A stretch of DNA of 25,723 nt from JAMBLL01 sp964460075 (GTDB lineage Bacteria > Actinomycetota > Acidimicrobiia > Spongiisociales > UBA5794), in NCBI GenBank assembly GCA_964460075.1, contig CAYWPC010000028.1, positions 1 to 25,723 on the forward strand, read 5' to 3'. Of the stretch, positions 1 to 8,921 are shown piece by piece (positions within the stretch are counted from its first letter, which is position 1; every line of letters starts with the position of its first letter). A program made the position numbers and the translations under genes. The notes under the pieces are model-generated. The model saw only the letters and a program-made list of their open reading frames with translations, had not been told where the DNA came from and did not search any database.

Positions 1-260
1 GCGGGAGTCCCGCGGGACAAGCGAGTTTTCGGGTGAGGTGCTGTGCGATCCCCCTGCATCGTCGCTGTGCTCCTCTGCCGTCCCCCTTGAAAGGGGGACA
101 GTCTCCTCGTCCGACTGTCCCCCCTTCAGGGGGGACAAGCGAACGTAGTGAGTGAGGGGGGTCTGCGAGCCTGCGAGCCCGGTACGGTGAGAGTCCCAGG
201 GGGCCTGCGAGCGACGGGGCCTGCGAGCGAGGCGGGACTGGAGTCTTGGGGGACGGTGAG
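1..260. repeat. Hairpin and short-repeat array upstream of uvrA
   Basis: No credible gene lies in the first 367 bases. Three GC-rich inverted repeats share GTCCC/GGGAC ends: a 12-base perfect palindrome at 7-18, a stem-loop at 80-99, and a perfect 9-bp stem with TTCA loop at 116-137. The first and third are both followed by AAGCGA, so GGGACAAGCGA occurs at 14-24 and 132-142. The octamer CTGCGAGC occurs four times (163-170, 171-178, 205-212, 221-228), and a 14-base direct repeat occupies 201-214 and 217-230. GAGTC followed by C/T and G runs recurs at 5, 191 and 241. This resembles an intergenic palindromic (REP-like) repeat cluster; I do not recognise the family. The short open frames here have no protein-like composition. 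Confidence 0.6.
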
Positions 261-320
261 TTGGAGAAGGTGGATGCCAGGCCGTGGAGCCGTCTGTCGG
301 AACGTGTCACATGTGCTCTG

Positions 321-326
321 TACAAT
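321..326 (+). promoter_or_regulatory. Possible uvrA -10 element
   Basis: TACAAT fits the actinobacterial TANNNT -10 pattern and lies about 50 bases before the probable uvrA start, with a GGAGG at 346-350 in the implied leader. No convincing -35 box is present at the usual spacing and no LexA/SOS box is obvious, so this is only a candidate. Confidence 0.3.
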
Positions 327-373
327 CCCTGAGCCTGAGAGAGGCGGAGGCAAACGGTGAGCGGTGGGTGACG

Positions 374-3199
374 GTGGCGAGTGACACGATTGTCGTGCAA
401 GGCGCGAGAGAGCACAACCTGAAGAACGTCGACCTAGTCCTGCCGCGCGGTGAACTGATCGTCTTTACCGGTCTCTCAGGGTCAGGCAAATCTTCCCTCG
501 CCTTCGATACGATCTATGCGGAAGGCCAGAGACGTTACGTCGAGTCGCTCTCGGCCTACGCCCGCCAATTCCTCGGTCAGATGGACAAGCCGGATGTCGA
601 CTTCATCGAGGGCTTGTCACCAGCGATCTCGATCGATCAGAAGACGGCGAGTAAGAACCCTCGATCAACTGTGGGAACGGTGACGGAGATACACGACTAT
701 CTCCGTCTTCTCTACGCGCGGATCGGTGTTCCCCACTGCCCAAACGACGGAAACCCAGTATCTCGCCAGACGCCGCAGCAGATCGTTGACCGCATCCTCG
801 AACTGGGGGATGGCACTCGCTTTCAAGTGCTCGCTCCCGTCGTCAAGGGACGCAAAGGGGAGTACGACAGCCTTCTCGCCGACCTTGTGAAGGCCGGCTA
901 TTCGAGGGCCCGCATCGATGGCGAAGTCGTGGACCTGACCGAGGACATCGATCTTGCTAGATATGAGCAGCACACTATCGAGGTCGTCGTCGATCGGCTC
1001 GTACGACGCGACGGCATCGGGCGACGGCTGACCGAATCGGTGGAGACGGCACTTGGCCTCGCGGAGGGTACGGCCGTCGTCGACATCGCCGATGGTCCAT
1101 CATTGACATTCTCCCAGGCATTCGCCTGCTCGAAATGCGGACTCTCCTTCGAAGAACTTCAGCCACGGAACTTCTCCTTCAATAGTCCGTACGGCGCGTG
1201 CCAGGACTGCTCAGGGATCGGAACACGGTATCGAGTCGATGCCGATCTCGTCGTTCCCCAGCCAGATCTGTCCCTCTCAGAGGGGGCGATCGCACCTTGG
1301 CGAGGTCGCCATCGAATGACGTACTACCAGCGTCTCATACGATCGGTTGCCGAGGCGCATGGCTTCGATATCGATTCCCCGTGGAAGTCTCTCTCGGAAG
1401 ATCACAGGTATCTACTCCTGCACGGTGGGGGAGAGCCGTCATACACGATTCGCTACGAGAACAGGTTCGGCAGGCAGCGCAGCTACGACGCTGCGTATGA
1501 AGGCGTCATGGGATGGGTCGAACGTCGGTATGCGGACTCTGAGTCGGACGGAGCTCGCGCCGGATACCAGCAATACATGCGTGAGATCCCGTGCGACCGA
1601 TGTGGTGGCGGCCGTCTCAACAAGGTGAGCCTTGCCACCACGATCAGCGCGGTGAACATCGCCGATGTGTCAGTGATGAGCCTCGGGGATGCTCTGCGGT
1701 TCCTGGACCAGGTCGAGTTGGATGCCAGAGATACCGTGATTGCTGAGTCGATCGTCAAAGAGATCTCCGAACGACTCGAGTTCCTCATTGCGGTCGGGTT
1801 GGATTACCTCACACTTGCGCGGTCGGCTGCAACGCTGGCTGGCGGTGAAGCGCAGAGGATCAGGCTCGCTACGCAGATCGGATCAGGCCTCGTCGGCGTT
1901 CTGTACATTCTCGACGAACCATCGATCGGGTTACATCAACGTGACAACAAGCGTCTGATGGAGACGCTGCTGCGGCTTCGAGACCTGGGAAACACGTTGA
2001 TCGTCGTCGAGCACGATGAGGACACCATCCGCGTGGCAGACCACATCGTCGATATCGGTCCAGGCGCAGGTGAGCACGGCGGGAGAATCGTCGTTCAAGG
2101 CTCGGTCGCGGATCTGGAGGCGTCCGAGGAGTCGGTGACAGGAATGTATCTCTCAGGTGAACGTCGCATCGAGATTCCCGCTCGGCGTAGGGAGGGCAGA
2201 GACGAATGCGTCAGGGTGATCGGCGCCTCGGAGAACAACCTCAAGAATGTCGACGTTGCATTCCCCTTGGGCAAGTTCACCGCTGTCACGGGCGTGTCTG
2301 GGAGCGGCAAGTCTTCGCTGGTCGAGCAAATACTGAACAGGGCGCTCCGCGCGGCCCTGCACGGGAGTCGCACGCTCCCTGGCCGACATCGACGTATCGA
2401 AGGTCTCGAGTACATTGACAAGGTCATCAACATCGACCAGTCACCGATCGGGAGAACGCCACGATCGAACCCTGTCACATATACGAAGGTTTTCGATGCG
2501 ATCCGGCAACTCTTCGCCTCAACCCAGGATGCCAAGATGCGTGGCTACAAGCCGGGTCGTTTCTCGTTCAACGTCCAAGGCGGTCGGTGCGAGACGTGTA
2601 AGGGTGACGGCACGCTGAAGATCGAGATGCACTTCCTCCCAGATGTCTACGTCCAGTGCGACACGTGCAGCGGTCTGCGATACAACCGCGACACATTGGA
2701 AGTCAAATTCAAGGGACACTCGATTGCCGACGTTCTCGACATGTCTATTGAGGAGGCCCTCACATTCTTTGAGCATCAGCCGCGCATTGCTCGTGTCCTC
2801 GGCACGTTGTACGACGTGGGCCTCGGGTATGTGCGCTTAGGCCAACCGGCACCAACATTGTCGGGAGGGGAAGCGCAGAGGGTCAAGCTTGCATCCGAGT
2901 TGGGGAAGCGCTCGACGGGGAGGACGCTGTACATTCTCGATGAGCCAACGACCGGTCTGCACTTCGAGGACATTCGGAAGCTTCTCGGTGTGTTGCAGCG
3001 GCTTGTCGACGGTGGCAATACCGTCATTGTGATCGAGCACAATCTCGATGTTGTCAAATCGGTCGATTGGGTGATCGATCTCGGACCAGAGGGTGGCGAT
3101 GGTGGGGGGGAGCTTGTTGCGGTCGGCACACCCGAGGAGATAGCGGATGTGCCCCAGAGTTACACAGGCAAGTTCCTCCGTGACATACTCTACGGCTAG
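374..3199 (+). CDS. uvrA: Excinuclease ABC subunit A (UvrA)
   Basis: UvrA is the DNA-damage-sensing ATPase of nucleotide excision repair; it forms a dimer and loads UvrB. The protein shows the duplicated ABC layout: Walker A GLSGSGKS at residues 33-40, an ABC signature LAGGEAQRIRLA near 488 and a DEPSIGLH Walker B, then the second Walker A GVSGSGKS near 640, signature LSGGEAQRVKLA near 830 and DEPTTGLH. Zinc-binding cysteine pairs are visible (CSKC/CQDC near 252-280, CDRC near 410, CETC/CDTC near 740-770). GTG 374 gives 941 residues, close to the usual ~940, and begins right before the conserved DTIVV...AREHNLKNV segment. GTG 368 is an alternative, and the open frame extends to 284. The first signature has Ala where Ser is usual (LSGGE to LAGGE). 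The nearest downstream gene is convergent; uvrC lies 2 kb away. Confidence 0.97.
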   Translation: MASDTIVVQGAREHNLKNVDLVLPRGELIVFTGLSGSGKSSLAFDTIYAEGQRRYVESLSAYARQFLGQMDKPDVDFIEGLSPAISIDQKTASKNPRSTVGTVTEIHDYLRLLYARIGVPHCPNDGNPVSRQTPQQIVDRILELGDGTRFQVLAPVVKGRKGEYDSLLADLVKAGYSRARIDGEVVDLTEDIDLARYEQHTIEVVVDRLVRRDGIGRRLTESVETALGLAEGTAVVDIADGPSLTFSQAFACSKCGLSFEELQPRNFSFNSPYGACQDCSGIGTRYRVDADLVVPQPDLSLSEGAIAPWRGRHRMTYYQRLIRSVAEAHGFDIDSPWKSLSEDHRYLLLHGGGEPSYTIRYENRFGRQRSYDAAYEGVMGWVERRYADSESDGARAGYQQYMREIPCDRCGGGRLNKVSLATTISAVNIADVSVMSLGDALRFLDQVELDARDTVIAESIVKEISERLEFLIAVGLDYLTLARSAATLAGGEAQRIRLATQIGSGLVGVLYILDEPSIGLHQRDNKRLMETLLRLRDLGNTLIVVEHDEDTIRVADHIVDIGPGAGEHGGRIVVQGSVADLEASEESVTGMYLSGERRIEIPARRREGRDECVRVIGASENNLKNVDVAFPLGKFTAVTGVSGSGKSSLVEQILNRALRAALHGSRTLPGRHRRIEGLEYIDKVINIDQSPIGRTPRSNPVTYTKVFDAIRQLFASTQDAKMRGYKPGRFSFNVQGGRCETCKGDGTLKIEMHFLPDVYVQCDTCSGLRYNRDTLEVKFKGHSIADVLDMSIEEALTFFEHQPRIARVLGTLYDVGLGYVRLGQPAPTLSGGEAQRVKLASELGKRSTGRTLYILDEPTTGLHFEDIRKLLGVLQRLVDGGNTVIVIEHNLDVVKSVDWVIDLGPEGGDGGGELVAVGTPEEIADVPQSYTGKFLRDILYG

Positions 3200-3264
3200 C
3201 GCCGTCGTGCGTCGAAGATCCTCTGTGACTGATGGCCGATCGGCAGGCTCCTGTACGTGAGTCG

Positions 3265-4410
3265 CTACCCCTCGAGCGACGGGGACGCAGTGGACCCAAG
3301 ATTGATCTTCAACTCCTGGATCCACACAAGGGCGAGAGCAAGGAATACGACGTTTCGGGCCAGAACACCGAAGGCCCACCACGCCTCATTCGGATTCCAG
3401 AAGGCCACCGTGGTGGTGGACAGTGCGGCAGCGACAATGTAGATGGCTCTGCTCCGACCCGAGAGCACCACGACGAAGGGAACGAGCCAGAAAACGAATT
3501 GTGTGGAGAACAGTGGGCTGAGCAGGATGATGCCCATAACGCCGAGCCCAACGACGGAGACGAGGTGGACGGTGCGCGACGTGTGAAACACGGCCCAGAT
3601 GGCGACCCCGATGATCGGAATTGCGATGGCTGCGTTCACGATGACAGCGCTGGCTGGTGCAGAAACATAGGTTGCGCCTGCGGCCCGGATCAAGCCGAGA
3701 TCAGTGCCGACGAGATTCCGAAACACGAGGATGAGGTCACCGACGACGGTCTCCGAGTGGATGCCGCTGAACGAACGACCCTGCTGAAATCCTGGAAGCA
3801 GCACAATGAGGCCGAGGGCAGCAGCGGTGGCGCCGAGTGTGCCGATCGCCAGACCCTTGTGCTTCTTGCGAAAGGGGATGGCAACGAGTGCAATGGGCCA
3901 GCCTTTCGCCAAGACACCGAGGAGTGTCCATATCGATCCCGCCCGGTACCACGATGAGGCGAACGAAGCAAGCGCGACCAGCGTGAGCAGTACCACGTAG
4001 ATCTCGAGCCGATAGATGATCAGCGGCAGCATTGGAAGCATTGCGACGGCGATCCGACGTTGATAGCCGTCCACCAGTTGGATGCGACCGGCGAAGGCGA
4101 CGGTCGCGACTACCACAGCAATCGTCACCAGAGGCCAGAGGGCTGCGAACGACGTCGAGGTAATTAGCGAGAGGAGGCCCACAGCGAGGATCGGGACGAG
4201 GAGCACAGGAAGGTGCTCAACGGTCACATCGAGATAGGGCACACCCCCGGCGAGGATGCTGCTTGCAGTGTCCCCGTAGAGGGTCGGATCGCCTGCAATT
4301 GGCGTTGACAGGGCCCAGTCCCTCGAAACTGCGATCAGGATGATCGTTGCGACGAGGCTGAGCACCCCGCCCAGAGTTGCCAGTGCGACCGGCCGCTTGA
4401 TAAGCGTCAC
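3265..4410 (-). CDS. Polytopic membrane glycosyltransferase, GT87/DUF2029-like
   Basis: A 381-residue integral membrane protein with about ten hydrophobic helices. The first periplasmic loop carries D41, Y45, D47, then GGVPYLD (55-61) and EHLP (65-68). This matches the acidic D...Y...GGxPYxD..xE.P pattern of GT87/DUF2029 polyprenol-phosphate-sugar-dependent mannosyltransferases of actinobacteria. By family, it would add a sugar to a lipid or glycan on the outer face of the membrane; the acceptor cannot be told from sequence. The frame stays open to 4641, but GTG 4410 is chosen because GGAGG lies five bases upstream and the hydrophobic protein starts there; the longer version would overlap the divergent methyltransferase. 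It converges on uvrA, 65 bases away, with no clear terminator between. The assignment to GT87 rather than another GT-C family is moderately sure. Confidence 0.75.
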   Translation of the reverse strand: MTLIKRPVALATLGGVLSLVATIILIAVSRDWALSTPIAGDPTLYGDTASSILAGGVPYLDVTVEHLPVLLVPILAVGLLSLITSTSFAALWPLVTIAVVVATVAFAGRIQLVDGYQRRIAVAMLPMLPLIIYRLEIYVVLLTLVALASFASSWYRAGSIWTLLGVLAKGWPIALVAIPFRKKHKGLAIGTLGATAAALGLIVLLPGFQQGRSFSGIHSETVVGDLILVFRNLVGTDLGLIRAAGATYVSAPASAVIVNAAIAIPIIGVAIWAVFHTSRTVHLVSVVGLGVMGIILLSPLFSTQFVFWLVPFVVVLSGRSRAIYIVAAALSTTTVAFWNPNEAWWAFGVLARNVVFLALALVWIQELKINLGSTASPSLEG

Positions 4411-4491
4411 CGACGCCTCCTCAAAGTAATGTTTCGTGAGCGGAACGCTAGTGACGGACCATGAGATGTGCATCGACGATCGAGAAGGACC

Positions 4492-5184
4492 ATGAGTGAC
4501 TCTTGGGACGACATTGCTGCTTGGTGGGCAGACGAGGTCCGTGACGATCCTGCGTATGCCCAGGATGTGTATCCAATACTCCTCGAGCTCCTCGAGGGCA
4601 CTGCCGGCGTGTCGATCGATCTCGGCTGTGGAGAAGGGCAAGGCATGCGACGCGTCGGCGGGTCCGTCATCGGCACCGATCTGTCCTTGGAACTGCTCAA
4701 GAGAGCGTCATCGCACGCACAGGTCGTTCAAGCAAGGCTTCCAAGCATCGGATGGCTCAGGCAGGGAAGCGTCGATCGGGCCTTCAGTGTATATCTTGTT
4801 GATCTGATCGCAGATCATGAGGCTTTCTTCTCTGAGGTCGCACGGATCGTGAGGCCTGGCGGCCACCTCGCGATCGTGATAAACCATCCTGTGTACACAG
4901 CGCCAGGTTCGGCCCCATTCATTGACGACGATGGAGAGGTTCTCTGGAGATGGGGCACGTATCTCGCGAACGGCTCGTCCCGTGAGCCCGCCGGGTCTCG
5001 CACTGTCGAGTTCTTCCATCGCAGCGTTGGTGACCTTCTGACATCTGCGGGCATCTCCGGCTGGGCGCTCAACCTCATGGTCGAGCGAGGGCTGAGCAGG
5101 CACACGATCGAGCGGTTCCCAGAGTACGTCGGCCAGGAGCACATCCCCCGGTTGCTCGGCCTGCGATGGACCCGAGTCGTCTAA
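4492..5184 (+). CDS. Class I SAM-dependent methyltransferase
   Basis: A 230-residue protein with the Rossmann-like methyltransferase fold: motif I IDLGCGEG at residues 42-49, IGTDLS at about 60-65 as the acidic end of strand 2, and a motif-IV-like VDLIADHEAFF followed by EVARIVRPGGHLAIV, typical of the Methyltransf_11 group. It would transfer a methyl group from S-adenosylmethionine; the substrate is unknown. ATG 4492 is preferred to the ATG at 4468 because GAGAAGGA sits just ahead of it. It diverges from the GT87-like gene across 81 bases, so the two may share control and possibly an envelope glycan or lipid pathway; that link is only inferred from position. uvrC starts 33 bases downstream. 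Confidence 0.85.
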   Translation: MSDSWDDIAAWWADEVRDDPAYAQDVYPILLELLEGTAGVSIDLGCGEGQGMRRVGGSVIGTDLSLELLKRASSHAQVVQARLPSIGWLRQGSVDRAFSVYLVDLIADHEAFFSEVARIVRPGGHLAIVINHPVYTAPGSAPFIDDDGEVLWRWGTYLANGSSREPAGSRTVEFFHRSVGDLLTSAGISGWALNLMVERGLSRHTIERFPEYVGQEHIPRLLGLRWTRVV

Positions 5185-5204
5185 AGGCGTACGTGAGCGA
5201 CCGG

Positions 5205-5210
5205 TACCAT
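5205..5210 (+). promoter_or_regulatory. Possible -10 of a leaderless uvrC transcript
   Basis: TACCAT fits TANNNT and ends seven bases before ATG 5218, the spacing expected if transcription starts at or next to the start codon. No Shine-Dalgarno sequence precedes ATG 5218 or ATG 5209. There is no clear -35 box. Confidence 0.4.
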
Positions 5211-5217
5211 GTGTGCC

Positions 5218-7047
5218 ATGCTGGAGCGGCCCCCGTCATCGACGATCCCTGATGTTCCAGGGGTCTACATCTTTCGCGATGCCAACGGCAACGCACTCTA
5301 CATTGGCAAGGCGAAGTCGCTGAGGAAGCGGACAGCAAACTACTTCGCGAAGGATCTGGCACCCAGAACCCGCACGATGGTGAGGGCTGCCGTAGATTTG
5401 GATTGGATCGTCACGGACTCTGAGGTCGCGGCGCTCATGCTGGAGTTCTCTCTGGTCCAGGAGTATCAGCCCACGTTCAACGTTCGTCTGAAGGATGACA
5501 AGAGCTTTCCGTATCTTGCGATAACGACGGCCGACACCTGGCCCATGGCTCGTGTCATGCGCGGGAGGAAACGGAGGGGGGTCGATTACTTTGGACCCTA
5601 CGCGAAGGCGTACGCAATCCGGCAAACACTCGACGGGTTACTTCGCTCATTCCCGGTGCGAACGTGTACAGATGCGAAGTTCACAAGGCACCAGACCATG
5701 GGTCGGCCCTGCCTCCTGTTCGACATCGAAAAGTGTGCAGGCCCGTGCATTGGGGCGGTCTCGGCCGACGAATATCAGCAGCACGTGCAAGGTCTTGCCG
5801 CGTTCCTTAGGGGAGACAGCGAAAAGCTCATCGCCGACATCGAAGATGCCATGGGGACCGCGGCGAGTAATCAGCAGTATGAGCGAGCAGCACAGTTCCG
5901 GGACCAGGCTGCGGCGATGAGGACGGCCCTCGAACGTCAAGAGCTTGTGACAGAGTCGAGGGAGAGCTTCGACGTGCTGGCAACCGATGAGGATGATCTC
6001 GAATTCGCGTTGATCGTGCTCAACATCAGAAAGGGCAGGGTCACGGGCCGCAAGACAATGGTCGTCGATCGTGTTGAGGAGATCGACCGCTCCGCCTTTA
6101 TCGGGCGCATGATCGGGCAGCTCTATCGAAGCGATGCTCCGCCCAAACAGGTGCTGGTTCCAGAGATGCCTCCCGATGTCGATCTGTGGAGTGAGTGGCT
6201 CCAACTTGCACGAGGCTCAAGGGTCTCTCTTCGAGTGCCAAGGCGTGGAGCGAAGCGGCGGATCATGGCAACGGCCGAAGCTAACGCACACGAAGCCTTT
6301 GCTCGGCACCGCCTGAAGCGACACTCGGACCACAACGCACGGGCCAGGGCGCTCCGCAGTCTTCAGGCTGTCCTCAACCTTCCTCACCCCCCTCTACGCA
6401 TCGAGTGTTTCGACATCTCAACTATCCAGGGAAGCTTCACCGTGGCATCGATGGTGGTTTTTGAGGACGGGCTTCCGAAGAAGTCCCAATACAGGCGCTT
6501 CAAGATCAAGACGTTGCATGGCCAGGATGACTTTGCTGCCATGGAGGAGGTGATCCGCCGTAGATTCACTGCCTACGTCGCCGAAGCAGCACACCCGCGT
6601 GGCGCAGCCACCGCGTTCTCCTACCCACCAGGACTCGTGGTGATCGACGGTGGAAAGGGTCAACTCGGGAGGGCTTCGATGGTGCTGAAGGAACTCGATC
6701 TTGAGATTCCCGTGGTCGGTCTCGCAAAGAAGCTAGAGGAGGTGTTTACCCCTGGTCGTCCAGACCCTATTGTCATACGGAGGGGCGAAGAGTCGCTCTA
6801 CCTCCTCCAGAGAGTGCGCGACGAGGCACATCGTTTCGCGATCGCCTACCACCGGCAGCTGCGGGCACGCTCGATGGTCCGTTCCGTGCTCGACGACGTC
6901 GAAGGGATCGGGCCCGTGAGGAAGAAGGCGTTGATGCGTGCGTTCGGATCGGTGAAGAGAATGCGGGAGGCAGACGTACAGGAGCTTGGAGAGGTCGTAC
7001 CCGATAGGGTGGCATCTGTCCTGTACGAGGCGTTGCATGAGGTGTAG
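5218..7047 (+). CDS. uvrC: Excinuclease ABC subunit C (UvrC)
   Basis: UvrC makes both incisions beside a DNA lesion marked by UvrA/UvrB. The 609-residue protein has an N-terminal GIY-YIG nuclease (PGVYIF...ALYIGKAKSLRKR, residues ~14-40), a four-cysteine cluster near 150-175 (RTC, RPC, KCAGPC) that in the family can hold an Fe-S cluster, and a UVR segment near 200-235 for UvrB contact. The C-terminal RNase H-like nuclease has IECFDIS (~395) and VVIDGGKGQ (~475), and tandem helix-hairpin-helix motifs follow at 558 to the end (VEGIGPVRKKAL). An in-frame ATG at 5209 would add three residues; 5218 is preferred because of the -10-like TACCAT seven bases upstream. rapZ follows after six bases, so the downstream block is probably co-transcribed. 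Confidence 0.97.
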   Translation: MLERPPSSTIPDVPGVYIFRDANGNALYIGKAKSLRKRTANYFAKDLAPRTRTMVRAAVDLDWIVTDSEVAALMLEFSLVQEYQPTFNVRLKDDKSFPYLAITTADTWPMARVMRGRKRRGVDYFGPYAKAYAIRQTLDGLLRSFPVRTCTDAKFTRHQTMGRPCLLFDIEKCAGPCIGAVSADEYQQHVQGLAAFLRGDSEKLIADIEDAMGTAASNQQYERAAQFRDQAAAMRTALERQELVTESRESFDVLATDEDDLEFALIVLNIRKGRVTGRKTMVVDRVEEIDRSAFIGRMIGQLYRSDAPPKQVLVPEMPPDVDLWSEWLQLARGSRVSLRVPRRGAKRRIMATAEANAHEAFARHRLKRHSDHNARARALRSLQAVLNLPHPPLRIECFDISTIQGSFTVASMVVFEDGLPKKSQYRRFKIKTLHGQDDFAAMEEVIRRRFTAYVAEAAHPRGAATAFSYPPGLVVIDGGKGQLGRASMVLKELDLEIPVVGLAKKLEEVFTPGRPDPIVIRRGEESLYLLQRVRDEAHRFAIAYHRQLRARSMVRSVLDDVEGIGPVRKKALMRAFGSVKRMREADVQELGEVVPDRVASVLYEALHEV

Positions 7048-7053
7048 ACACGA

Positions 7054-7923
7054 ATGGTAGAGACGAACGATTCCGCACACGTTGTGATCATCACCGGGCT
7101 GTCGGGTGCAGGAAGGTCACAGGCATCCAATGTTCTCGAAGATATCGGGTACTTCGTCGTCGATAACTTGCCGACAGAGCTGATCGGCCGACTCGTCAGT
7201 TCGGTTGGCGCTGCAGAAGGAAGTCGATCCCGGGTCGCCGTCGTCGTCGACACACGCGCAGGCATGGATGCTGAAAGTCTCGACCTTGCCCTCATAGACC
7301 TTCATCGAGATGGCCTTCGCACGACGGTGCTGTTCCTCACCGCAGATGATCGGATTCTTGCGCGACGGTTCGAAGAGAGCAGGCGCCCTCACCCCGTTGA
7401 AGCGTCGTCGTTGGATCTTGCGATTGCTGGCGAGCGTGCCGCCTTCGAAGACGTGAGGGCGCGGTCAGATGTAATCATCGACACGACCGATTTGAGCGTC
7501 CACCAGTTGAGAGACAAACTGCGCGACGCGTTCACCGACTCTGTAGCTCAGGCCTCGATGCGGGTCAACGTCACGTCGTTCGGCTTCAAGCGGGGAGTCC
7601 CAGGTGTTGTCGACGTCTTGTTCGATGTGCGTTTCCTGCCGAATCCATATTGGGTTCCCGAGCTTCGCCCTCAAACCGGCCTCGATGCCGCGGTGCGTGA
7701 TTACGTGCTTGCCTACCGGGAGGCCCAGGAGTTCCTCGAACGCGTGACAGGTCTCCTCGATTTCCTTCTGCCTCACTATGAGACGGAGGGCAAGTCGTAT
7801 CTGACCATCGGCATCGGCTGCACGGGCGGTCGTCACCGTAGCGTCGCGATCGCCGAGGCGATTGCAGCGCATCTGACAGATGGCGGGGTAGACACCGCGA
7901 TTCATCACAGGGATCTTGCATAG
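7054..7923 (+). CDS. rapZ: RapZ family nucleotide-binding protein (YvcJ)
   Basis: A 289-residue P-loop protein. In Escherichia coli RapZ binds glucosamine-6-phosphate and steers RNase E to the sRNA controlling glmS; in Gram-positive relatives (YvcJ) it hydrolyses nucleotides, and its RNA role is less clear. Seen here: Walker A GLSGAGRS (15-22; Arg in place of Lys, which I recall as normal in actinobacteria), the family stretch GYFVVDNLP, an acidic VVVDTRAGMD strand, and the C-terminal GIGCTGGRHRSVAIAE signature near 258-273. ATG 7054 is preceded by GAGGTG nine bases away. The stop codon overlaps the yvcK start. The pairing with yvcK is deeply conserved and points to control of amino-sugar and cell-wall precursor flow. 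Confidence 0.95.
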   Translation: MVETNDSAHVVIITGLSGAGRSQASNVLEDIGYFVVDNLPTELIGRLVSSVGAAEGSRSRVAVVVDTRAGMDAESLDLALIDLHRDGLRTTVLFLTADDRILARRFEESRRPHPVEASSLDLAIAGERAAFEDVRARSDVIIDTTDLSVHQLRDKLRDAFTDSVAQASMRVNVTSFGFKRGVPGVVDVLFDVRFLPNPYWVPELRPQTGLDAAVRDYVLAYREAQEFLERVTGLLDFLLPHYETEGKSYLTIGIGCTGGRHRSVAIAEAIAAHLTDGGVDTAIHHRDLA

Positions 7924-8921
7924 TGATACCTTCTGTCGGCCCCGAGCCACAGCTGCTGTTGCAAGATCTCGGCATGTCCTTCGATGGCCCACATGTCGTG
8001 GCGATCGGTGGAGGCCACGGCCTCTCGAAGGTGCTCCAAGCTGCGCTCAGCTACGCCGGACGCGTCGACGGCATCGTGTCTGTCTCAGACGACGGCGGAT
8101 CGAGCGGAAGACTCGCTCCGGACCTCGACATCCCTCCGCCCGGCGACATTCGCAAATGCCTGATCGCCCTCACACCGGACGACTCGATCTGGAAGCGACT
8201 GTTCGAGTACCGGTTCGATGGCGCAGACGTTGCAGGCCACTCCCTCGGAAACCTCATCCTTGCAGGCCTCGCCGACATCGAAGGCTCGTTCGAGCTCGCA
8301 CTACGTCGTGCTGAGCGGTTGCTCGGTGCATCAGGCTCAGTCATCCCAGCCTGTCGTGAACATCTCGTCCTACAGGCCGAAAGTAGGGGTGCAATACTCT
8401 CGGGCCAGGTGACAATCGCTCGACATCGTGGGCCGATCGATTCCATTTCCGTCATTCCTGACACGGCTGCTGCAACGCCTCGGGCGCTCGAGGTCATCGA
8501 GAGCGCCGACCAAATCATCCTCGGGCCTGGGAGCCTGATGACGTCGACGATCGCTGCGATGCGGGTTCCGGGAATCACCGAGGCGATCAACCGCTCCGAC
8601 GCACAACTCATCTACGTGTCAAACCTAATTACGCAGGACGGAGAGACCCTTGGCATGGACGGAATTGATCATCTCGATGCCCTGGTCCGCCTGACAGGAG
8701 TGCACCCACCCGGTGCTATCGTCGGCAGCGACCAAGTCATAGAGACCATTCCGCCGCTTCAAGGGGTCGAGTTCGACCGGGACATCACCGCTACCTACGG
8801 CGCTGACCTCGTCACTGCCGACGTGGTTGATCGGGATGCTGATTGGCCGAGCCACGATCCCTCAAAGCTTGGAATGGTATTGAACGCGATCACGCGTCAG
8901 AGCTTCAGGAGTGAGCAATGA
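7923..8921 (+). CDS. yvcK: YvcK/GlmR/CuvA family UDP-sugar-binding regulator
   Basis: This family (GlmR in Bacillus, CuvA in mycobacteria) binds UDP-N-acetylglucosamine and adjusts carbon flow into peptidoglycan precursors; it is related to the 2-phospho-L-lactate transferase fold. The 332-residue frame shows VVAIGGGHGLSKVL, then VSDDGGSSGRL and PPGDIRKCLIAL, the family's phosphate-binding loops. The GGGHG form is typical of actinobacteria. GTG 7923 overlaps the rapZ stop (TAGTG), which suits translational coupling, but gives a ~24-residue lead before the conserved core. ATG 7974 is an alternative start with a weak ribosome-binding site. The end overlaps the gap start (ATGA). In many actinobacteria whiA would come next; it does not here. 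Confidence 0.94.
   Translation: MIPSVGPEPQLLLQDLGMSFDGPHVVAIGGGHGLSKVLQAALSYAGRVDGIVSVSDDGGSSGRLAPDLDIPPPGDIRKCLIALTPDDSIWKRLFEYRFDGADVAGHSLGNLILAGLADIEGSFELALRRAERLLGASGSVIPACREHLVLQAESRGAILSGQVTIARHRGPIDSISVIPDTAAATPRALEVIESADQIILGPGSLMTSTIAAMRVPGITEAINRSDAQLIYVSNLITQDGETLGMDGIDHLDALVRLTGVHPPGAIVGSDQVIETIPPLQGVEFDRDITATYGADLVTADVVDRDADWPSHDPSKLGMVLNAITRQSFRSEQ

Noticed and set aside
161..230. Four CTGCGAGC copies as a CRISPR array
   Set aside because: The repeats are only 8 bases, irregularly spaced, with no unique ~30-base spacers and no cas genes.
3232..3957. 241-residue plus-strand open frame
   Set aside because: It lies antisense to the GT87-like membrane protein, has an Asp/Glu/Gly-rich low-quality composition and no domain; the minus strand shows clear helices and family motifs.
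4411..4641. N-terminal extension of the GT87-like protein
   Set aside because: The extra 77 residues overlap the methyltransferase coding region antisense, and a strong ribosome-binding site marks GTG 4410.
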